Assembly: GCA_013289855.1 (NCBI GenBank)
Contig: JABCZD010000007.1
Location: 248,001-312,000, forward strand
Source of the DNA: Acidobacteriota bacterium
Lineage (GTDB): Bacteria > Acidobacteriota > Terriglobia > Acidiferrales > UBA7541
DNA length: 64,000 bases
Direction of reading: 5' to 3'
Shown: in pieces, positions 1 through 8,157 of the stretch
Position numbering within the stretch: position 1 is the first letter of the stretch
How the letters are laid out: every line of letters starts with the position of its first letter
Notes under the pieces: model-generated
Database searches by the model: none
What the model saw: the letters and a program-made list of their open reading frames with translations, nothing else
What the model was told of the DNA's origin: nothing
Position numbers and translations under genes: made by a program

Positions 1-1
1 C

Positions 2-364
2 TCGCCCCCGGGCAAGCGCCTGCAAAACGTTTTGCTTTTGAGCGGCGGAGAAAAAGCCATGACCGCGCTGGCGCTGCTCATCGCCATCTTCCGCTATCAG
101 CCCAGCCCGTTCTGCATACTGGACGAAGTGGACGCGCCGCTGGATGAAGCGAACGTTGGGCGTTTCACGCGGCTAATCACGGAGATGAGCAGCCAGACGC
201 AATTCATCGTGGTCACGCACAATCGCAAGACCATGGAGATCGGCAACGTGCTCTACGGCGTGACCATGCAGGAGCCGGGCGTTTCGAAAATCGTCAGCGT
301 GCGCTGGGAAGGCGAAGCCGACTCCGCGCCCACACGGCGGCAGGCTGCAGCTTCGGCAGCGTAA
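2..364 (+). CDS. smc: Chromosome segregation ATPase SMC, C-terminal end (5' partial)
   Basis: The reading frame is open from the window edge and encodes the last 120 residues of an SMC-type ATPase. An ABC signature ([14 protein letters not shown]) is followed by a Walker B segment ([19 protein letters not shown]) and the switch histidine region ([11 protein letters not shown]), which is the typical order of the SMC C-terminal head half. SMC dimers compact and segregate chromosomes with ScpA/ScpB. An ATG at 60 lies inside the signature motif and is not a start. The tail ([16 protein letters not shown]) is low complexity. RecN or another SMC-like ATPase is less likely because the [12 protein letters not shown] motif is typical of bacterial SMC. 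Confidence 0.9.
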   Translation, partial: SPPGKRLQNVLLLSGGEKAMTALALLIAIFRYQPSPFCILDEVDAPLDEANVGRFTRLITEMSSQTQFIVVTHNRKTMEIGNVLYGVTMQEPGVSKIVSVRWEGEADSAPTRRQAAASAA

Positions 365-465
365 CCTTCGCGGCGAAACGTTCGCAACGCAACGAGAGGC
401 GCATAACCGGCGCCGCACGATAATTCTTCACAAGTTTTCTTCCACCGATTTCCACCGCTGCGCGC

Positions 466-494
466 TTGGACTTCCCTTCCCCGTACGTTAAAAT
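466..494 (+). promoter_or_regulatory. Sigma70-type promoter for purC
   Basis: TTGGAC (466-471) and TAAAAT (489-494) are separated by 17 bases. Transcription would begin near 501, giving a leader of about 20 bases before the GTG start at 524. Confidence 0.6.
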
Positions 495-523
495 GTTAAT
501 CATCGGTCGGGGGAACGTGATTC

Positions 524-1423
524 GTGGCAGTAAGTCCTTCCATGCAGACTATTCGTGAAACGCATTTTGCCGGCATCGCGCCAGCGGCGCGGGGAAAAGT
601 GCGCGACATTTACGATCTGGGCGACCGCCTGCTCATCGTCGCCACCGATCGCCTTTCCGCCTTCGACGTCATCCTCCCCACGCCCATTCCTGACAAGGGC
701 CGCGTGCTCACGCAACTCTCACTGTTCTGGTTTTCGCTTTTGCGCGACGTGATCCCCAATCACGTGCTCAGCGCCACGGATTTTCCCCCGCCTTTCGATA
801 CGCACGCCGACGAACTCGCGGGACGCTCGATGGTGGTGCACAAGACCCAGCCGCTGCCCGTTGAGTGCGTGGTGCGTGGCTATCTCTCCGGCTCCGGATG
901 GAAAGACTATCAAGCCACGGGAAAGGTTTGCGGCATCGCGCTGCCCGCAGGCTTGCGCGAGTCCGACCGCTTGCCCGAACCAATCTTCACGCCCGCATCG
1001 AAAGCCACCAGCGGCCACGACGAAAACATTTCTTTCGCGCAAGCCGCCGATCTGCTTGGCAGAGAGCTGGCCGAACGGGTTCGCAACGTAAGCATCGAGA
1101 TTTACAAAAAAGCCGCAGCCTATGCCGAGCCGCGCGGCGTAATTCTGGCCGACACCAAATTCGAGTTTGGCATGCTGCGCGACGAATTGATCTGGATCGA
1201 CGAAGCTCTCACGCCAGATTCTTCGCGCTTCTGGCCCGCCGCGTTGTACAAACCCGGCGGCGCGCAGCCTTCGTTCGACAAGCAGTACGTACGGGATTAT
1301 CTGGAACGGATTCAGTGGCCGAAAACCCCGCCCGGCCCTGAACTACCCGGAGATGTAGTGGCAGCAACGCGTGCCAAATATCGCGAGGCGTTTCGTATCC
1401 TCGCGGGCCGCGAACTCGATTAG
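524..1423 (+). CDS. purC: Phosphoribosylaminoimidazole-succinocarboxamide synthase
   Basis: SAICAR synthetase joins aspartate to CAIR with ATP in purine biosynthesis. The 299-residue protein has the hallmark motifs: [20 protein letters not shown] at the N-terminus, [29 protein letters not shown], the GHDENISF loop, and [10 protein letters not shown] near the middle. Length fits the long (about 300 aa) class. The GTG at 524 is chosen because a GGGGGA tract at 509-514 is well spaced from it; an in-frame ATG at 542 has no ribosome site. It stands alone behind its own promoter and is followed 44 bases later by the Fis-type gene. Confidence 0.95.
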   Translation: MAVSPSMQTIRETHFAGIAPAARGKVRDIYDLGDRLLIVATDRLSAFDVILPTPIPDKGRVLTQLSLFWFSLLRDVIPNHVLSATDFPPPFDTHADELAGRSMVVHKTQPLPVECVVRGYLSGSGWKDYQATGKVCGIALPAGLRESDRLPEPIFTPASKATSGHDENISFAQAADLLGRELAERVRNVSIEIYKKAAAYAEPRGVILADTKFEFGMLRDELIWIDEALTPDSSRFWPAALYKPGGAQPSFDKQYVRDYLERIQWPKTPPGPELPGDVVAATRAKYREAFRILAGRELD

Positions 1424-1467
1424 CCCCGGTCCCCTCGTATATTTCAAATTCCGTGGAGCGTGGCAAC

Positions 1468-1698
1468 GTGAAGGATCAACTCGAAGGTTTGGTGATGCAA
1501 ATGGTGGAGGATGGAATTCTGTTCGACGAAGCCGTCGGCGAGTTTGAAAAACGCTTCATCAAGAAAGTGCTGGATGGCGCGCACGGCAATCAATCGCGTG
1601 CCGCGGAAGTGCTGGGCATTCATCGCAACACGCTAAGCCGCAAAATCGAGGTGTATAAGCTGGATCACAACGGCCACCGGCGTAAGCGCTCGCGCTAG
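1468..1698 (+). CDS. Fis-type helix-turn-helix DNA-binding protein
   Basis: This 76-residue protein is almost entirely a Fis-like DNA-binding domain. The C-terminal helix-turn-helix reads NQSRAAEVLGIHRNTLSRKI, the motif shared by Fis and the C-termini of NtrC-type activators, and a basic tail (HRRKRSR) follows. The N-terminal 35 residues form one predicted helix (QLEGLVMQMVEDGILFDEAV), as in Fis dimers. The GTG at 1468 is chosen because GGAG at 1455-1458 is nine bases upstream; a GTG at 1453 would place the ribosome site inside the gene. It probably acts as a nucleoid or transcription regulator; targets cannot be read from the sequence. Confidence 0.8.
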   Translation: MKDQLEGLVMQMVEDGILFDEAVGEFEKRFIKKVLDGAHGNQSRAAEVLGIHRNTLSRKIEVYKLDHNGHRRKRSR

Positions 1699-1778
1699 CC
1701 GGACCGCCCTCTGCATCGGAACAAACAAATCGTCGCGACAAACAAATGGCCGCTCGCGACAGCGGACGGGCCGTAACC

Positions 1779-1813
1779 AAAAAAAAGGCTCTCCGGTAAA
1801 AGGCCGGAGAGCC
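1779..1813 (-). terminator. Rho-independent terminator of the 1836-3188 gene
   Basis: The arms GGCTCTCCGG (1787-1796) and CCGGAGAGCC (1804-1813) form a perfect 10-bp stem. Eight A residues at 1779-1786 become the U-tract when transcribed from the minus strand. The plus-strand Fis-type gene also ends toward it, but there is no T-run on that side. Confidence 0.9.
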
Positions 1814-1835
1814 GCTGATTCCCTCTTACAAGGAA

Positions 1836-3188
1836 TTAGTTCGAGCTTTTCGCAGCTGGCTTCCTCACCGGCTTCTTGCCCTTTTCCTTGGGAATGTCTT
1901 CCACGTTCACTTTGCCTTTTTCCCAGTGCAGCATGAACGCTGGATCGGGATCGTACGAGGCGAGCGTGGCGGTGAATCGCACCGAATTATCTTTCTCCAG
2001 GCGCGCGGCATCCGGCTGCCCAACGATTTTCACATCCATGTTGGGCGTGGTGGCAGCATCGAATTCCGCTTCGGTGGTCACGAAGGCTACTTTAATTTCC
2101 GTCAAATCGGTTCCTGGAGTGACTTCAATGATTTTTCCGGGAACGTCAGGAAACTCCAGTCCGCAGGAGGCCAGCCACGTGACTTTGCCCTTGTCGCCGC
2201 CGGCTTTCAAATCCGCGATCACCGAGGCGATAGTCATATCCTTGCGTGCAGCGTCGAGATCCGCGGCGCTCGGCAGCTTGTAACTATCGGGACGATCTTG
2301 CGCGGTGGCAGAAAGCTGTAGTAGCTCGTTCAGTTCCGCGTCGGTCAAATTGTCGCAGGCCGCTTGCTGATAATTCGCCACCAGCTTGCGTAGATAGGTC
2401 TTCAGCGAATTAGATTGCTGCGCGGTCGCCGATTTCGAACCCGCCGCCCGAGCGATGATCCACAGGCCATCCAGCGTCTGCGGCGGCGTGCTCGCCAATT
2501 CGGCTCTCCCCAAGCTGTACTCAACAATCGGATCGTCGGGCTTCAATGCCAAATCTGCTTTGTAATAGGTGATGGCGTCCGGATAGTCTTTCTGGACCAT
2601 CGCGGCCTGCGCGGCAACGGCGTCCAGCGTGAGTAGCCACGCCGTCTTTTGGGTGTTGAACACATCGTCGGACACACCCTCTGGCTTCTTAAAATCGGGA
2701 AGGGCCTTGAGCGCTCCGGCGGCGGCATCCTGGGCGGCCTTGGCGAGGACGGCATCCTGACCCGCCGCCTTATTCGCGGGATCCGAAATCAACGCGCTGT
2801 ACATGGCCGCGTGCGCATAAAGCGCGAAGAACTTGGCGTTGGCATCGAGCTTGTCGCCTAGCGCCGTGGTCTTATCCGCGTACTCGATCGCTCGGGGATA
2901 ATTTTTTTGTACGCCATAGTTCTGGTAGTAGAGCGGATAAACGTAAATCAACAAGGCGGAGTTAGGGTACTTGGAAACGAAGTCATCCAGCAGCTTGATC
3001 TGGGCGGCCGGATTCTTTTCCGCAGCCGCCGCCGTGTAGGCGTTGTATTCCGCCATGGTGTACGGCTGCTTGCTGGCCCCTGCGTCCTGTCCTGCGAACG
3101 CCGGTTGTCCCAAAAGTACGGATCCTGCAAGGACCACGCTCAGCGCGGCGGTCATTGCAAGGGTCCCGAATTTTTCGATTGCTCTCAT
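1836..3188 (-). CDS. Secreted TPR-like protein of unknown function
   Basis: A 450-residue exported protein. The N-terminus has a signal peptide (hydrophobic core AMTAALSVVLAGSVLL, cleavage near AFA-GQ). The N-terminal half is helical, with tetratricopeptide-like spacing (NPAAQIKLLDDFVSKYPNS, NYPRAIEYADKTTALGD, DYPDAITYYKADLALKPDDP). The C-terminal 150 residues look like a beta-rich domain, and the tail is lysine-rich (KEKGKKPVRKPAAKSSN). The ATG at 3188 is chosen because GGAGAG lies five bases upstream; an upstream in-frame start at 3218 lacks this. It is monocistronic with its own terminator. A periplasmic scaffold role is possible but not shown. Confidence 0.8.
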   Translation of the reverse strand: MRAIEKFGTLAMTAALSVVLAGSVLLGQPAFAGQDAGASKQPYTMAEYNAYTAAAAEKNPAAQIKLLDDFVSKYPNSALLIYVYPLYYQNYGVQKNYPRAIEYADKTTALGDKLDANAKFFALYAHAAMYSALISDPANKAAGQDAVLAKAAQDAAAGALKALPDFKKPEGVSDDVFNTQKTAWLLTLDAVAAQAAMVQKDYPDAITYYKADLALKPDDPIVEYSLGRAELASTPPQTLDGLWIIARAAGSKSATAQQSNSLKTYLRKLVANYQQAACDNLTDAELNELLQLSATAQDRPDSYKLPSAADLDAARKDMTIASVIADLKAGGDKGKVTWLASCGLEFPDVPGKIIEVTPGTDLTEIKVAFVTTEAEFDAATTPNMDVKIVGQPDAARLEKDNSVRFTATLASYDPDPAFMLHWEKGKVNVEDIPKEKGKKPVRKPAAKSSN

Positions 3189-3490
3189 TCCCACTCTCCT
3201 CGAACTTTTGACTGCCACTGGATGATTGCGTTCTCCCGGTCACCACCCACCGGGCCATGCTTTGCGTTCAGGAAACCTTGGAAGTATAGGGAAACCCACG
3301 GGGGCTTCGCAAGTTGTACGGACACCGCGTTAACAGTATTTTCAGATAATCCGCTCCGGATTTTATGCCGCGAGGCTCCACGAACCGCCTTCTCGCCGCC
3401 AGCACCCGAGGCATCCCAACCACTGTGCAAACTCGTAGTGTTAGGATGAGTGTCGCATAAAAACGTTGGCACGCACGAGGAAGAATTCTT
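3189..3490. other. Divergent intergenic region
   Basis: This stretch separates two divergent genes. It holds a small inverted repeat, CCCGGT (3235-3240) with ACCGGG (3249-3254), in the likely leader of the minus-strand gene. No promoter on either strand is convincing, and no coding frame looks real. Confidence 0.5.
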
Positions 3491-4276
3491 ATGGCGCAAA
3501 TGAGCGAAACAAATGACCGCGGCACTTCCGGCTCATTACATGACGGACCACTCAGCGGCGCGTCCGCGCTGGTCACTGGCAGCAGCCGCGGCATTGGACG
3601 CGCCATCGCGTTACGCCTGGCGAAACTCGGCGCGCGCGTGGTCATTTGCGGCCGCCAGCGATCCGCACTTGATGAAACGCTTGGCATGCTTCGTGACGTC
3701 AACAAGAACCTGGACGAGAACCTCGGCGCGTCCGCCCACGCGCAAATCGCCGATGTTTCCAGCGCCAGCGAAGTTGCTGCGCTCATCGCCGCCACCGAAG
3801 CCGCCATCGGTCCCATCTCCATCCTGGTGAATAACGCCGGCATCGGAAGCTTCGGCCCGGTGCAAGAGCAGTCCGAAGCCACCTGGGACACTATCTTAGA
3901 CACCAATCTCAAGAGTGTGTTCCTGCTTTCCCGCGCGGTCGCTCCCGGAATGATCGCGCGCGGAGCCGGGGACATCATCAACATCAGCTCACTTGCCGGC
4001 CTGAACGCCTTCGCAGGCGGCGCGATCTACTGCGCGTCAAAATGGGGATTGCAAGGCTTGACCGCCTGCATGGCGGAGGACTTGCGCGCGCACGGCATAC
4101 GCGTCAGCGTGGTGTGCCCCGGAAGCGTGGCCACGGAGTTTGGCGGCAAGCTCGCGGCCAACAAGCCCAACGCCCTGCGCGCCGAGGACGTAGCGCACGC
4201 GGTGGAAACTATCGTCACCCAGGCGCCCAACAGCTTCATCAGCCAATTGCAAATCCGCCCGCTGCGCAAAGCCTAA
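3491..4276 (+). CDS. Short-chain dehydrogenase/reductase (FabG-like)
   Basis: A classical SDR of 261 residues using NAD(P)H. The Rossmann nucleotide motif TGSSRGIGRAIA sits near residue 30, the structural NNAG motif (LVNNAGIGSFG) near 115, and the catalytic Ser and YxxxK (ISSL... IYCASKWG) near 160-185. The PG motif (VVCPGSVATEF) follows. The substrate cannot be assigned; 3-oxoacyl-ACP reductase is a common generic label for this group. GAGGAAG about eight bases before the ATG at 3491 supports the start. It precedes the MarR promoter by about 100 bases and is probably transcribed separately. Confidence 0.9.
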   Translation: MAQMSETNDRGTSGSLHDGPLSGASALVTGSSRGIGRAIALRLAKLGARVVICGRQRSALDETLGMLRDVNKNLDENLGASAHAQIADVSSASEVAALIAATEAAIGPISILVNNAGIGSFGPVQEQSEATWDTILDTNLKSVFLLSRAVAPGMIARGAGDIINISSLAGLNAFAGGAIYCASKWGLQGLTACMAEDLRAHGIRVSVVCPGSVATEFGGKLAANKPNALRAEDVAHAVETIVTQAPNSFISQLQIRPLRKA

Positions 4277-4384
4277 GCGTACTTCGCAAAGCCTGAACAC
4301 ACCGCGCCTGGTTCGCGTGGTCTCGACTCCCGTCGCGACCGTGCCCGTCCCAGCGGCCTCGGCAAAAATCGCGACATTTTCCTC

Positions 4385-4413
4385 TTGACAATCATCGTCA
4401 TAACAACTATAGT
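4385..4413 (+). promoter_or_regulatory. Near-consensus promoter of the marR-like gene
   Basis: TTGACA (4385-4390), a 17-base spacer and TATAGT (4408-4413). The expected start of transcription falls on or next to the GTG start codon at 4420, so the mRNA would be leaderless. Confidence 0.8.
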
Positions 4414-4415
4414 TG
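4404..4415. promoter_or_regulatory. Palindromic operator overlapping the -10 box
   Basis: CAACTATAGTTG is a perfect 12-bp palindrome whose centre is the -10 hexamer. MarR-family dimers bind palindromes of this size and composition, so autorepression by the adjacent gene is the natural reading (inference). Confidence 0.65.
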
Positions 4416-4419
4416 CACC

Positions 4420-4878
4420 GTGAGTTCTCGCCGCAAAGATTCCTACTTCACCGGGCCCCTCGAAGACCACGTCTTCGTAGCCCTCATCAAGGCTGCCGAT
4501 TCGCTGGGCCTGCAAGCCGAACAACTCCTCAAGGCTTCGGGGCTCTCCGGCACGCAATACAACGTTCTGCGCATTCTGCGCGGCGCCGAGCCGCACGGGC
4601 TGGCTTGCCGCGAGGTTGGCGACCGCATGATCTCCCACGATCCGGACATCACGCGCCTGTTCGACCGCATGGAAAAGCGCGGCTTGATCACCCGCGAGCG
4701 CCAGACCGATGACCGCCGCGTGGTCAAAACGCGCATCACCGCCCCGGGTCTAACAGCGCTGAAAGCCCTCGATGCGCCGGTCCGCGAAATGCACAAGCGC
4801 CAGTTTCAGCACATGTCCGCCGCCCGGCTAAAGACGCTTTCCAACATATTGCGTGAATTACAGGAGGGTATTTCCTAG
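4420..4878 (+). CDS. MarR-family transcriptional regulator
   Basis: A 152-residue winged-helix protein. The centre carries the MarR DNA-binding region: recognition-helix area GLACREVGDRMISHDPDITRLFDRMEKRGLI followed by the wing RERQTDDRRVVKTRIT (segments read from residues about 50-105). Flanking helices would form the dimer interface. The GTG start at 4420 has no Shine-Dalgarno sequence and coincides with the predicted transcription start, so a leaderless message is likely. The palindrome over its own -10 box suggests autorepression. The following YceI, nitroreductase, DedA-rhodanese and WrbA genes are plausible members of its regulon, sensing quinones or other electrophiles. Confidence 0.92.
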   Translation: MSSRRKDSYFTGPLEDHVFVALIKAADSLGLQAEQLLKASGLSGTQYNVLRILRGAEPHGLACREVGDRMISHDPDITRLFDRMEKRGLITRERQTDDRRVVKTRITAPGLTALKALDAPVREMHKRQFQHMSAARLKTLSNILRELQEGIS

Positions 4879-4937
4879 TTCTCGCGATCAAGCGGTAACA
4901 ATTCTTTTAACCAAATCAAATTGAAGGAGACAACATC

Positions 4938-5549
4938 ATGGGCACCATGGGCCAAACATTCTCTCGCGCTTTTTCCGTAGCGGTAATCGTCGCACTTCTC
5001 TCGCTGCTTCCCGCCGCGCTCCCCGCAACTGCGTCCACTTCCACCTGGCAAATCGACCCCGCGCACACCGCGGCGCAATTCGCCGTAAAGCATTTGATGA
5101 TTTCCACGGTGCGCGGCGCGTTCAAAGGCGTCACCGGTACCGTCACGTGGGACGATCAGGATGTCACCAAGTCTTCGGTCAACGTCACCATCGACGCGAC
5201 CACCGTCGATACCGGCACGGCCATGCGTGACAACGACCTCAAGAGTCCCAATTTCTTCGATGTCGCCAAGTTCCCCACCATCACCTTCAAATCCACTAAG
5301 ATTGAGCAAGCCGGCGCGGGAAAACTGAAGGTCACCGGAGACCTGACCATTCACGGCGTCACCAAGTCCGTGGTGCTGGATGTTGACGGCCCGTCAGCTT
5401 CCATCAAAGATCCCTGGGGCAACACCCGCGCCGCGATAGGCGCCACCACCAAAGTGAATCGCCAGGATTTTGGCGTTAGCGGCGCCGGTACGGCGGTCGG
5501 GGACGACATCAGCATCACCATCGACATGGAAATGACTAAACAAAAGTAA
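4938..5549 (+). CDS. YceI-family periplasmic protein
   Basis: A 203-residue exported protein of the YceI lipocalin-like fold, which binds long isoprenoid or amphiphilic chains in the periplasm. A signal peptide spans the first 30 residues, cleaved near LPATA. The family pattern begins at STWQIDPAHTAAQFAVKHLM and continues with GAFKGVTGTVTWD, FFDVAKFPTITFKSTKI and LTIHGVTKSVVLDV. AAGGAGA at 4924-4930 is seven bases from the ATG at 4938. It follows the MarR gene by 59 bases in the same direction and could be co-transcribed. YceI proteins often accompany quinone or stress-response genes. Confidence 0.92.
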   Translation: MGTMGQTFSRAFSVAVIVALLSLLPAALPATASTSTWQIDPAHTAAQFAVKHLMISTVRGAFKGVTGTVTWDDQDVTKSSVNVTIDATTVDTGTAMRDNDLKSPNFFDVAKFPTITFKSTKIEQAGAGKLKVTGDLTIHGVTKSVVLDVDGPSASIKDPWGNTRAAIGATTKVNRQDFGVSGAGTAVGDDISITIDMEMTKQK

Positions 5550-5626
5550 CCCCTGCGCCGTTCCATGAATCAGCTGTTCACGAGCCGTTGACGACCAGTA
5601 ACGCCAATATCGAAAGGACCGACACC

Positions 5627-6229
5627 ATGCAGAAACCAGCACCAACCGACCACCCGATTAACACGCTCATCAGCCACCGCTGGAGTCCGCGGGCCTTTGA
5701 CATCAAGCCCGTCCCCGCGGACGTCTTGCGCAGCCTTTTTGAAGCCGCGCGCTGGGCCCCGTCCAGCAGCAACGAGCAGCCCTGGGCCTACATCGTGGCG
5801 ACGAAAGACAATGCCGACGACTTCGCCAAATTGACCAGCACGCTGGTGGAATTCAACGCCAATTGGGCCAAGCACGCCCCGGTTCTGGCAATAGCCGTCT
5901 CGGAACTGGCTTTCGCTAAAACTGGCGCACCCAATCGCAACGCGCAATATGACACCGGCGCCGCCACCGCACTACTCTGCATCGAGGCCACCGCGCGAGG
6001 GCTGTTCGTCCACCAGATGGCCGGCTTTGACCCGGACAAGGCCCGCCAGGTATTCGGCATTCCCGCTGGCTGGGACGCCATCGCAGCCGTTGCCATCGGA
6101 TATCCCGGCGATGCGGCCGCGCTTCCACAACCCTATAAAGACCGCGAAGTCGAGCCGCGCACACGCAAACCGCTCTCTAAATTTGTCATGACCGGCCACT
6201 GGGGCCATACTGCTTCTTTCCTTTCATAA
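5627..6229 (+). CDS. Nitroreductase-family FMN oxidoreductase
   Basis: A 200-residue NAD(P)H-dependent flavoprotein. The conserved N-terminal SHRWSPRAF motif, RSLFEAARWAPSSSNEQPW (FMN phosphate contact), and the C-terminal GFDPDKARQVFGIPAGWDAIAAVAIGYPGD segment mark the nitroreductase fold; each motif is seen in order. The ATG at 5627 is preceded by GAAAGG at suitable distance, whereas a TTG at 5588 has no support. Neighbours (YceI upstream, DedA-rhodanese and WrbA downstream) suggest reduction of quinones or nitro compounds under stress; the true substrate is unknown. Confidence 0.92.
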   Translation: MQKPAPTDHPINTLISHRWSPRAFDIKPVPADVLRSLFEAARWAPSSSNEQPWAYIVATKDNADDFAKLTSTLVEFNANWAKHAPVLAIAVSELAFAKTGAPNRNAQYDTGAATALLCIEATARGLFVHQMAGFDPDKARQVFGIPAGWDAIAAVAIGYPGDAAALPQPYKDREVEPRTRKPLSKFVMTGHWGHTASFLS

Positions 6230-6273
6230 GTACCGTCATACTTATAGAAAGGCACGGGAGCCTTTTCCGGTCC

Positions 6274-7215
6274 ATGCATAGCACGCTCGAGTTTCTTCTC
6301 CATCACGGCTACGCAGTCTTGCTAGGCTGGGTCTTCGCGGAACAAATCGGGTTACCTATACCCTCGCTTCCTCTGCTGCTGGCTGCGGGAGCGCTGGCCG
6401 GCAGCGGCCAAATGAGTCTTCTCGCCTGCTTGGCTGTCAGCGTATTTGCTTCGGTGTGCGCCGACTCCATCTGGTATGAAATGGGACGCCTCAAAGGCAT
6501 CAGGGTTCTGCAGTTGCTCTGCAAAATTTCTCTGGAGCCGGATTCCTGCGTGCGCAAAACGGAAGGCCTTTTTTCCACCCAGGGTGCGCGCTCCTTGCTG
6601 GTTGCCAAATTTTTTCCCGGCTTCAGCACCGTGGCCCCGCCGCTCGCGGGCGTCTTTCACATGCGCCTGGGCAGCTTTCTGCTATACGACACGGGCGGTG
6701 CCGCGCTCTGGGCCGGCAGTTTCCTGCTGTTGGGCTACGGCTTCAGCGGTCAGATCGAATTCATCGCCGAGCGCGCGGCCAGGCTTGGCAGCGGCCTGCT
6801 GGTACTCATCGTCGCGGCCATGGCCGGTTACATCGTGTACAAATACATCGGCCGCAAGCGCTTCCTCCACCAACTGCGCATCTCTCGCATCACCGTCGAG
6901 GAACTAAAAGAGAAAATGGACGCCGGCGAAAACGTCATGGTCGTCGACCTTCGCCACCATCTGGAATTCGACGCCGACCCCGAAACCATTCCCGGCGCTT
7001 TCCGCATCGATGCCAAAGAACTGCAAGAGAAAAACGATCGCCTGCCGCGCGACCGCGAAGTAATTCTCTACTGCACCTGTCCCAACGAAGCCACCAGCGC
7101 CCACGTGGCGCTGCTTCTGCGCCGCCAAGGCATCAAACACATCCGCCCATTGCAGGGCGGCCTGGACGCCTGGCGCGAGCAAGGCTACCCCGTAGCCAAC
7201 ATCGCCCACAGCTAA
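6274..7215 (+). CDS. DedA-family membrane protein fused to a rhodanese domain
   Basis: A 313-residue fusion. Residues 1-200 are a DedA/VTT membrane domain with several hydrophobic segments and the family motif FFPGFSTVAPPLAGVFHM; DedA proteins take part in lipid-carrier flipping and membrane homeostasis. Residues about 205-310 are a cytoplasmic rhodanese domain (VMVVDLRHHLEFDADPETIPGA, active loop CPNEATS with Cys269, HIRPLQGGLDAWREQGYPV). The cysteine could carry a persulfide. Fusion of the two modules recurs in bacteria. A GGGAG tract lies upstream of the ATG. It follows the nitroreductase by 44 bases and belongs to the same group of stress genes. Confidence 0.9.
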   Translation: MHSTLEFLLHHGYAVLLGWVFAEQIGLPIPSLPLLLAAGALAGSGQMSLLACLAVSVFASVCADSIWYEMGRLKGIRVLQLLCKISLEPDSCVRKTEGLFSTQGARSLLVAKFFPGFSTVAPPLAGVFHMRLGSFLLYDTGGAALWAGSFLLLGYGFSGQIEFIAERAARLGSGLLVLIVAAMAGYIVYKYIGRKRFLHQLRISRITVEELKEKMDAGENVMVVDLRHHLEFDADPETIPGAFRIDAKELQEKNDRLPRDREVILYCTCPNEATSAHVALLLRRQGIKHIRPLQGGLDAWREQGYPVANIAHS

Positions 7216-7268
7216 AGGTTTTGCCGTAAGGGCACGGCATGCCGTCCCCGCTCAAAGATTCTCTCTTC

Positions 7269-7298
7269 TGTAGGTGCCGGGCTTTAGCCCGGCCTCGG
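7269..7298 (+). repeat. TGTAG-flanked palindromic repeat, copy 1
   Basis: Flank TGTAGGT followed by arms GCCGGGCT (7276-7283) and AGCCCGGC (7286-7293) with CTTTAG at the centre. It lies after the DedA-rhodanese gene and may also act as a terminator-like stem. It nearly matches the copy at 55910. Confidence 0.8.
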
Positions 7299-7373
7299 TA
7301 GTATTCCGGGCCCGTTTCGTCAAAGGTTCTTAGCCGTTAGTAAAATCTCGCATTAAACTTTCGGAGGGATTTC

Positions 7374-7991
7374 ATGAGCATCAAGGTAAACGTAATTTTC
7401 TACAGCATGTACGGCCACATTTACAAAATGGCGGAAGCCATCGCCGAAGGCGCAAAAAGCGTCGCCGGCGCCGAAGTCAAACTGCTGCAAGTCGCCGAAA
7501 CCATCCCGGACGACGTCCTCGAAAAATACGGCGCAAAAGCCGCGCGCGCCTCTTTCGCAAAAGTTCCCACCGCCACGCTGGAGAATCTCACTGAAGCCCA
7601 CGCCATTATCTTCGGCACGCCCACGCGCTTCGGCAACATGGCCGGCCAGATGCGCACCTTCCTCGATCAAACCGGACAAATTTGGTTCAGCGGTGGACTG
7701 ATCGGCAAGGTGGGCAGCGTCTTCGCCTCCACCGCTTCGCAGCACGGCGGCCAGGAAACCACTATTACCAGCTTCCATAGCACGCTGTTGCACCACGGCA
7801 TGATTATCGTCGGCGTGCCCTACAGCGAAAAAGGCCTGCTTGATTTAAGCGCAGTCTCTGGAGGCACCCCGTACGGCGCCACCACGATCGCGGCAGGCGA
7901 CGGCTCGCGCCAACCGAGCGCGAATGAATTGAACATCGCAAAGTACCAGGGCAAACACGTAGCCGAAATCACGACCAAACTTTTCCGCTAG
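7374..7991 (+). CDS. wrbA: NAD(P)H:quinone oxidoreductase WrbA
   Basis: A 205-residue flavodoxin-like protein that reduces quinones by two electrons with FMN. The FMN phosphate loop reads [18 protein letters not shown] near residue 10, and the diagnostic [19 protein letters not shown] follows near residue 80. Later segments ([12 protein letters not shown] and [16 protein letters not shown]) are typical of WrbA. CGGAGGG lies a few bases before the ATG. A repeat and about 160 bases separate it from the upstream gene, and a strong hairpin terminator follows. Confidence 0.95.
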   Translation: MSIKVNVIFYSMYGHIYKMAEAIAEGAKSVAGAEVKLLQVAETIPDDVLEKYGAKAARASFAKVPTATLENLTEAHAIIFGTPTRFGNMAGQMRTFLDQTGQIWFSGGLIGKVGSVFASTASQHGGQETTITSFHSTLLHHGMIIVGVPYSEKGLLDLSAVSGGTPYGATTIAAGDGSRQPSANELNIAKYQGKHVAEITTKLFR

Positions 7992-8000
7992 TCACGCATT

Positions 8001-8025
8001 TGTAGCGACGCCCTTCAGGGCGTCA
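8001..8025 (+). repeat. TGTAG-flanked palindromic repeat, copy 2
   Basis: TGTAGC, then arms GACGCCCT (8007-8014) and AGGGCGTC (8017-8024) around a TC loop, giving a CTTCAG centre. It differs by one base from the reverse complement of the copy at 31041. Confidence 0.85.
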
Positions 8026-8028
8026 TGG

Positions 8029-8064
8029 GGGCGCCCCGACCGCGTCGGGGCGCCCTTTGCTTCT
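8029..8064 (+). terminator. Rho-independent terminator after wrbA
   Basis: Arms GGGCGCCCCGAC (8029-8040) and GTCGGGGCGCCC (8044-8055) make a 12-bp GC-rich stem with a three-base loop, followed by TTTGCTTCT. Confidence 0.75.
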
Positions 8065-8157
8065 AACTCTCGCCACTCAGCACTAGCCACTCGCCACTTC
8101 TTCGGTAAAAGAATCTCCGTGCCGGGCGTCGGGGGCAGCCTGATTATTCCTTGCTCA

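Noticed and set aside
7216..7373. tRNA or small RNA gene
   Set aside because: The hairpins are repeat-family palindromes; no cloverleaf or CCA end. No tRNA was seen in any intergenic gap.
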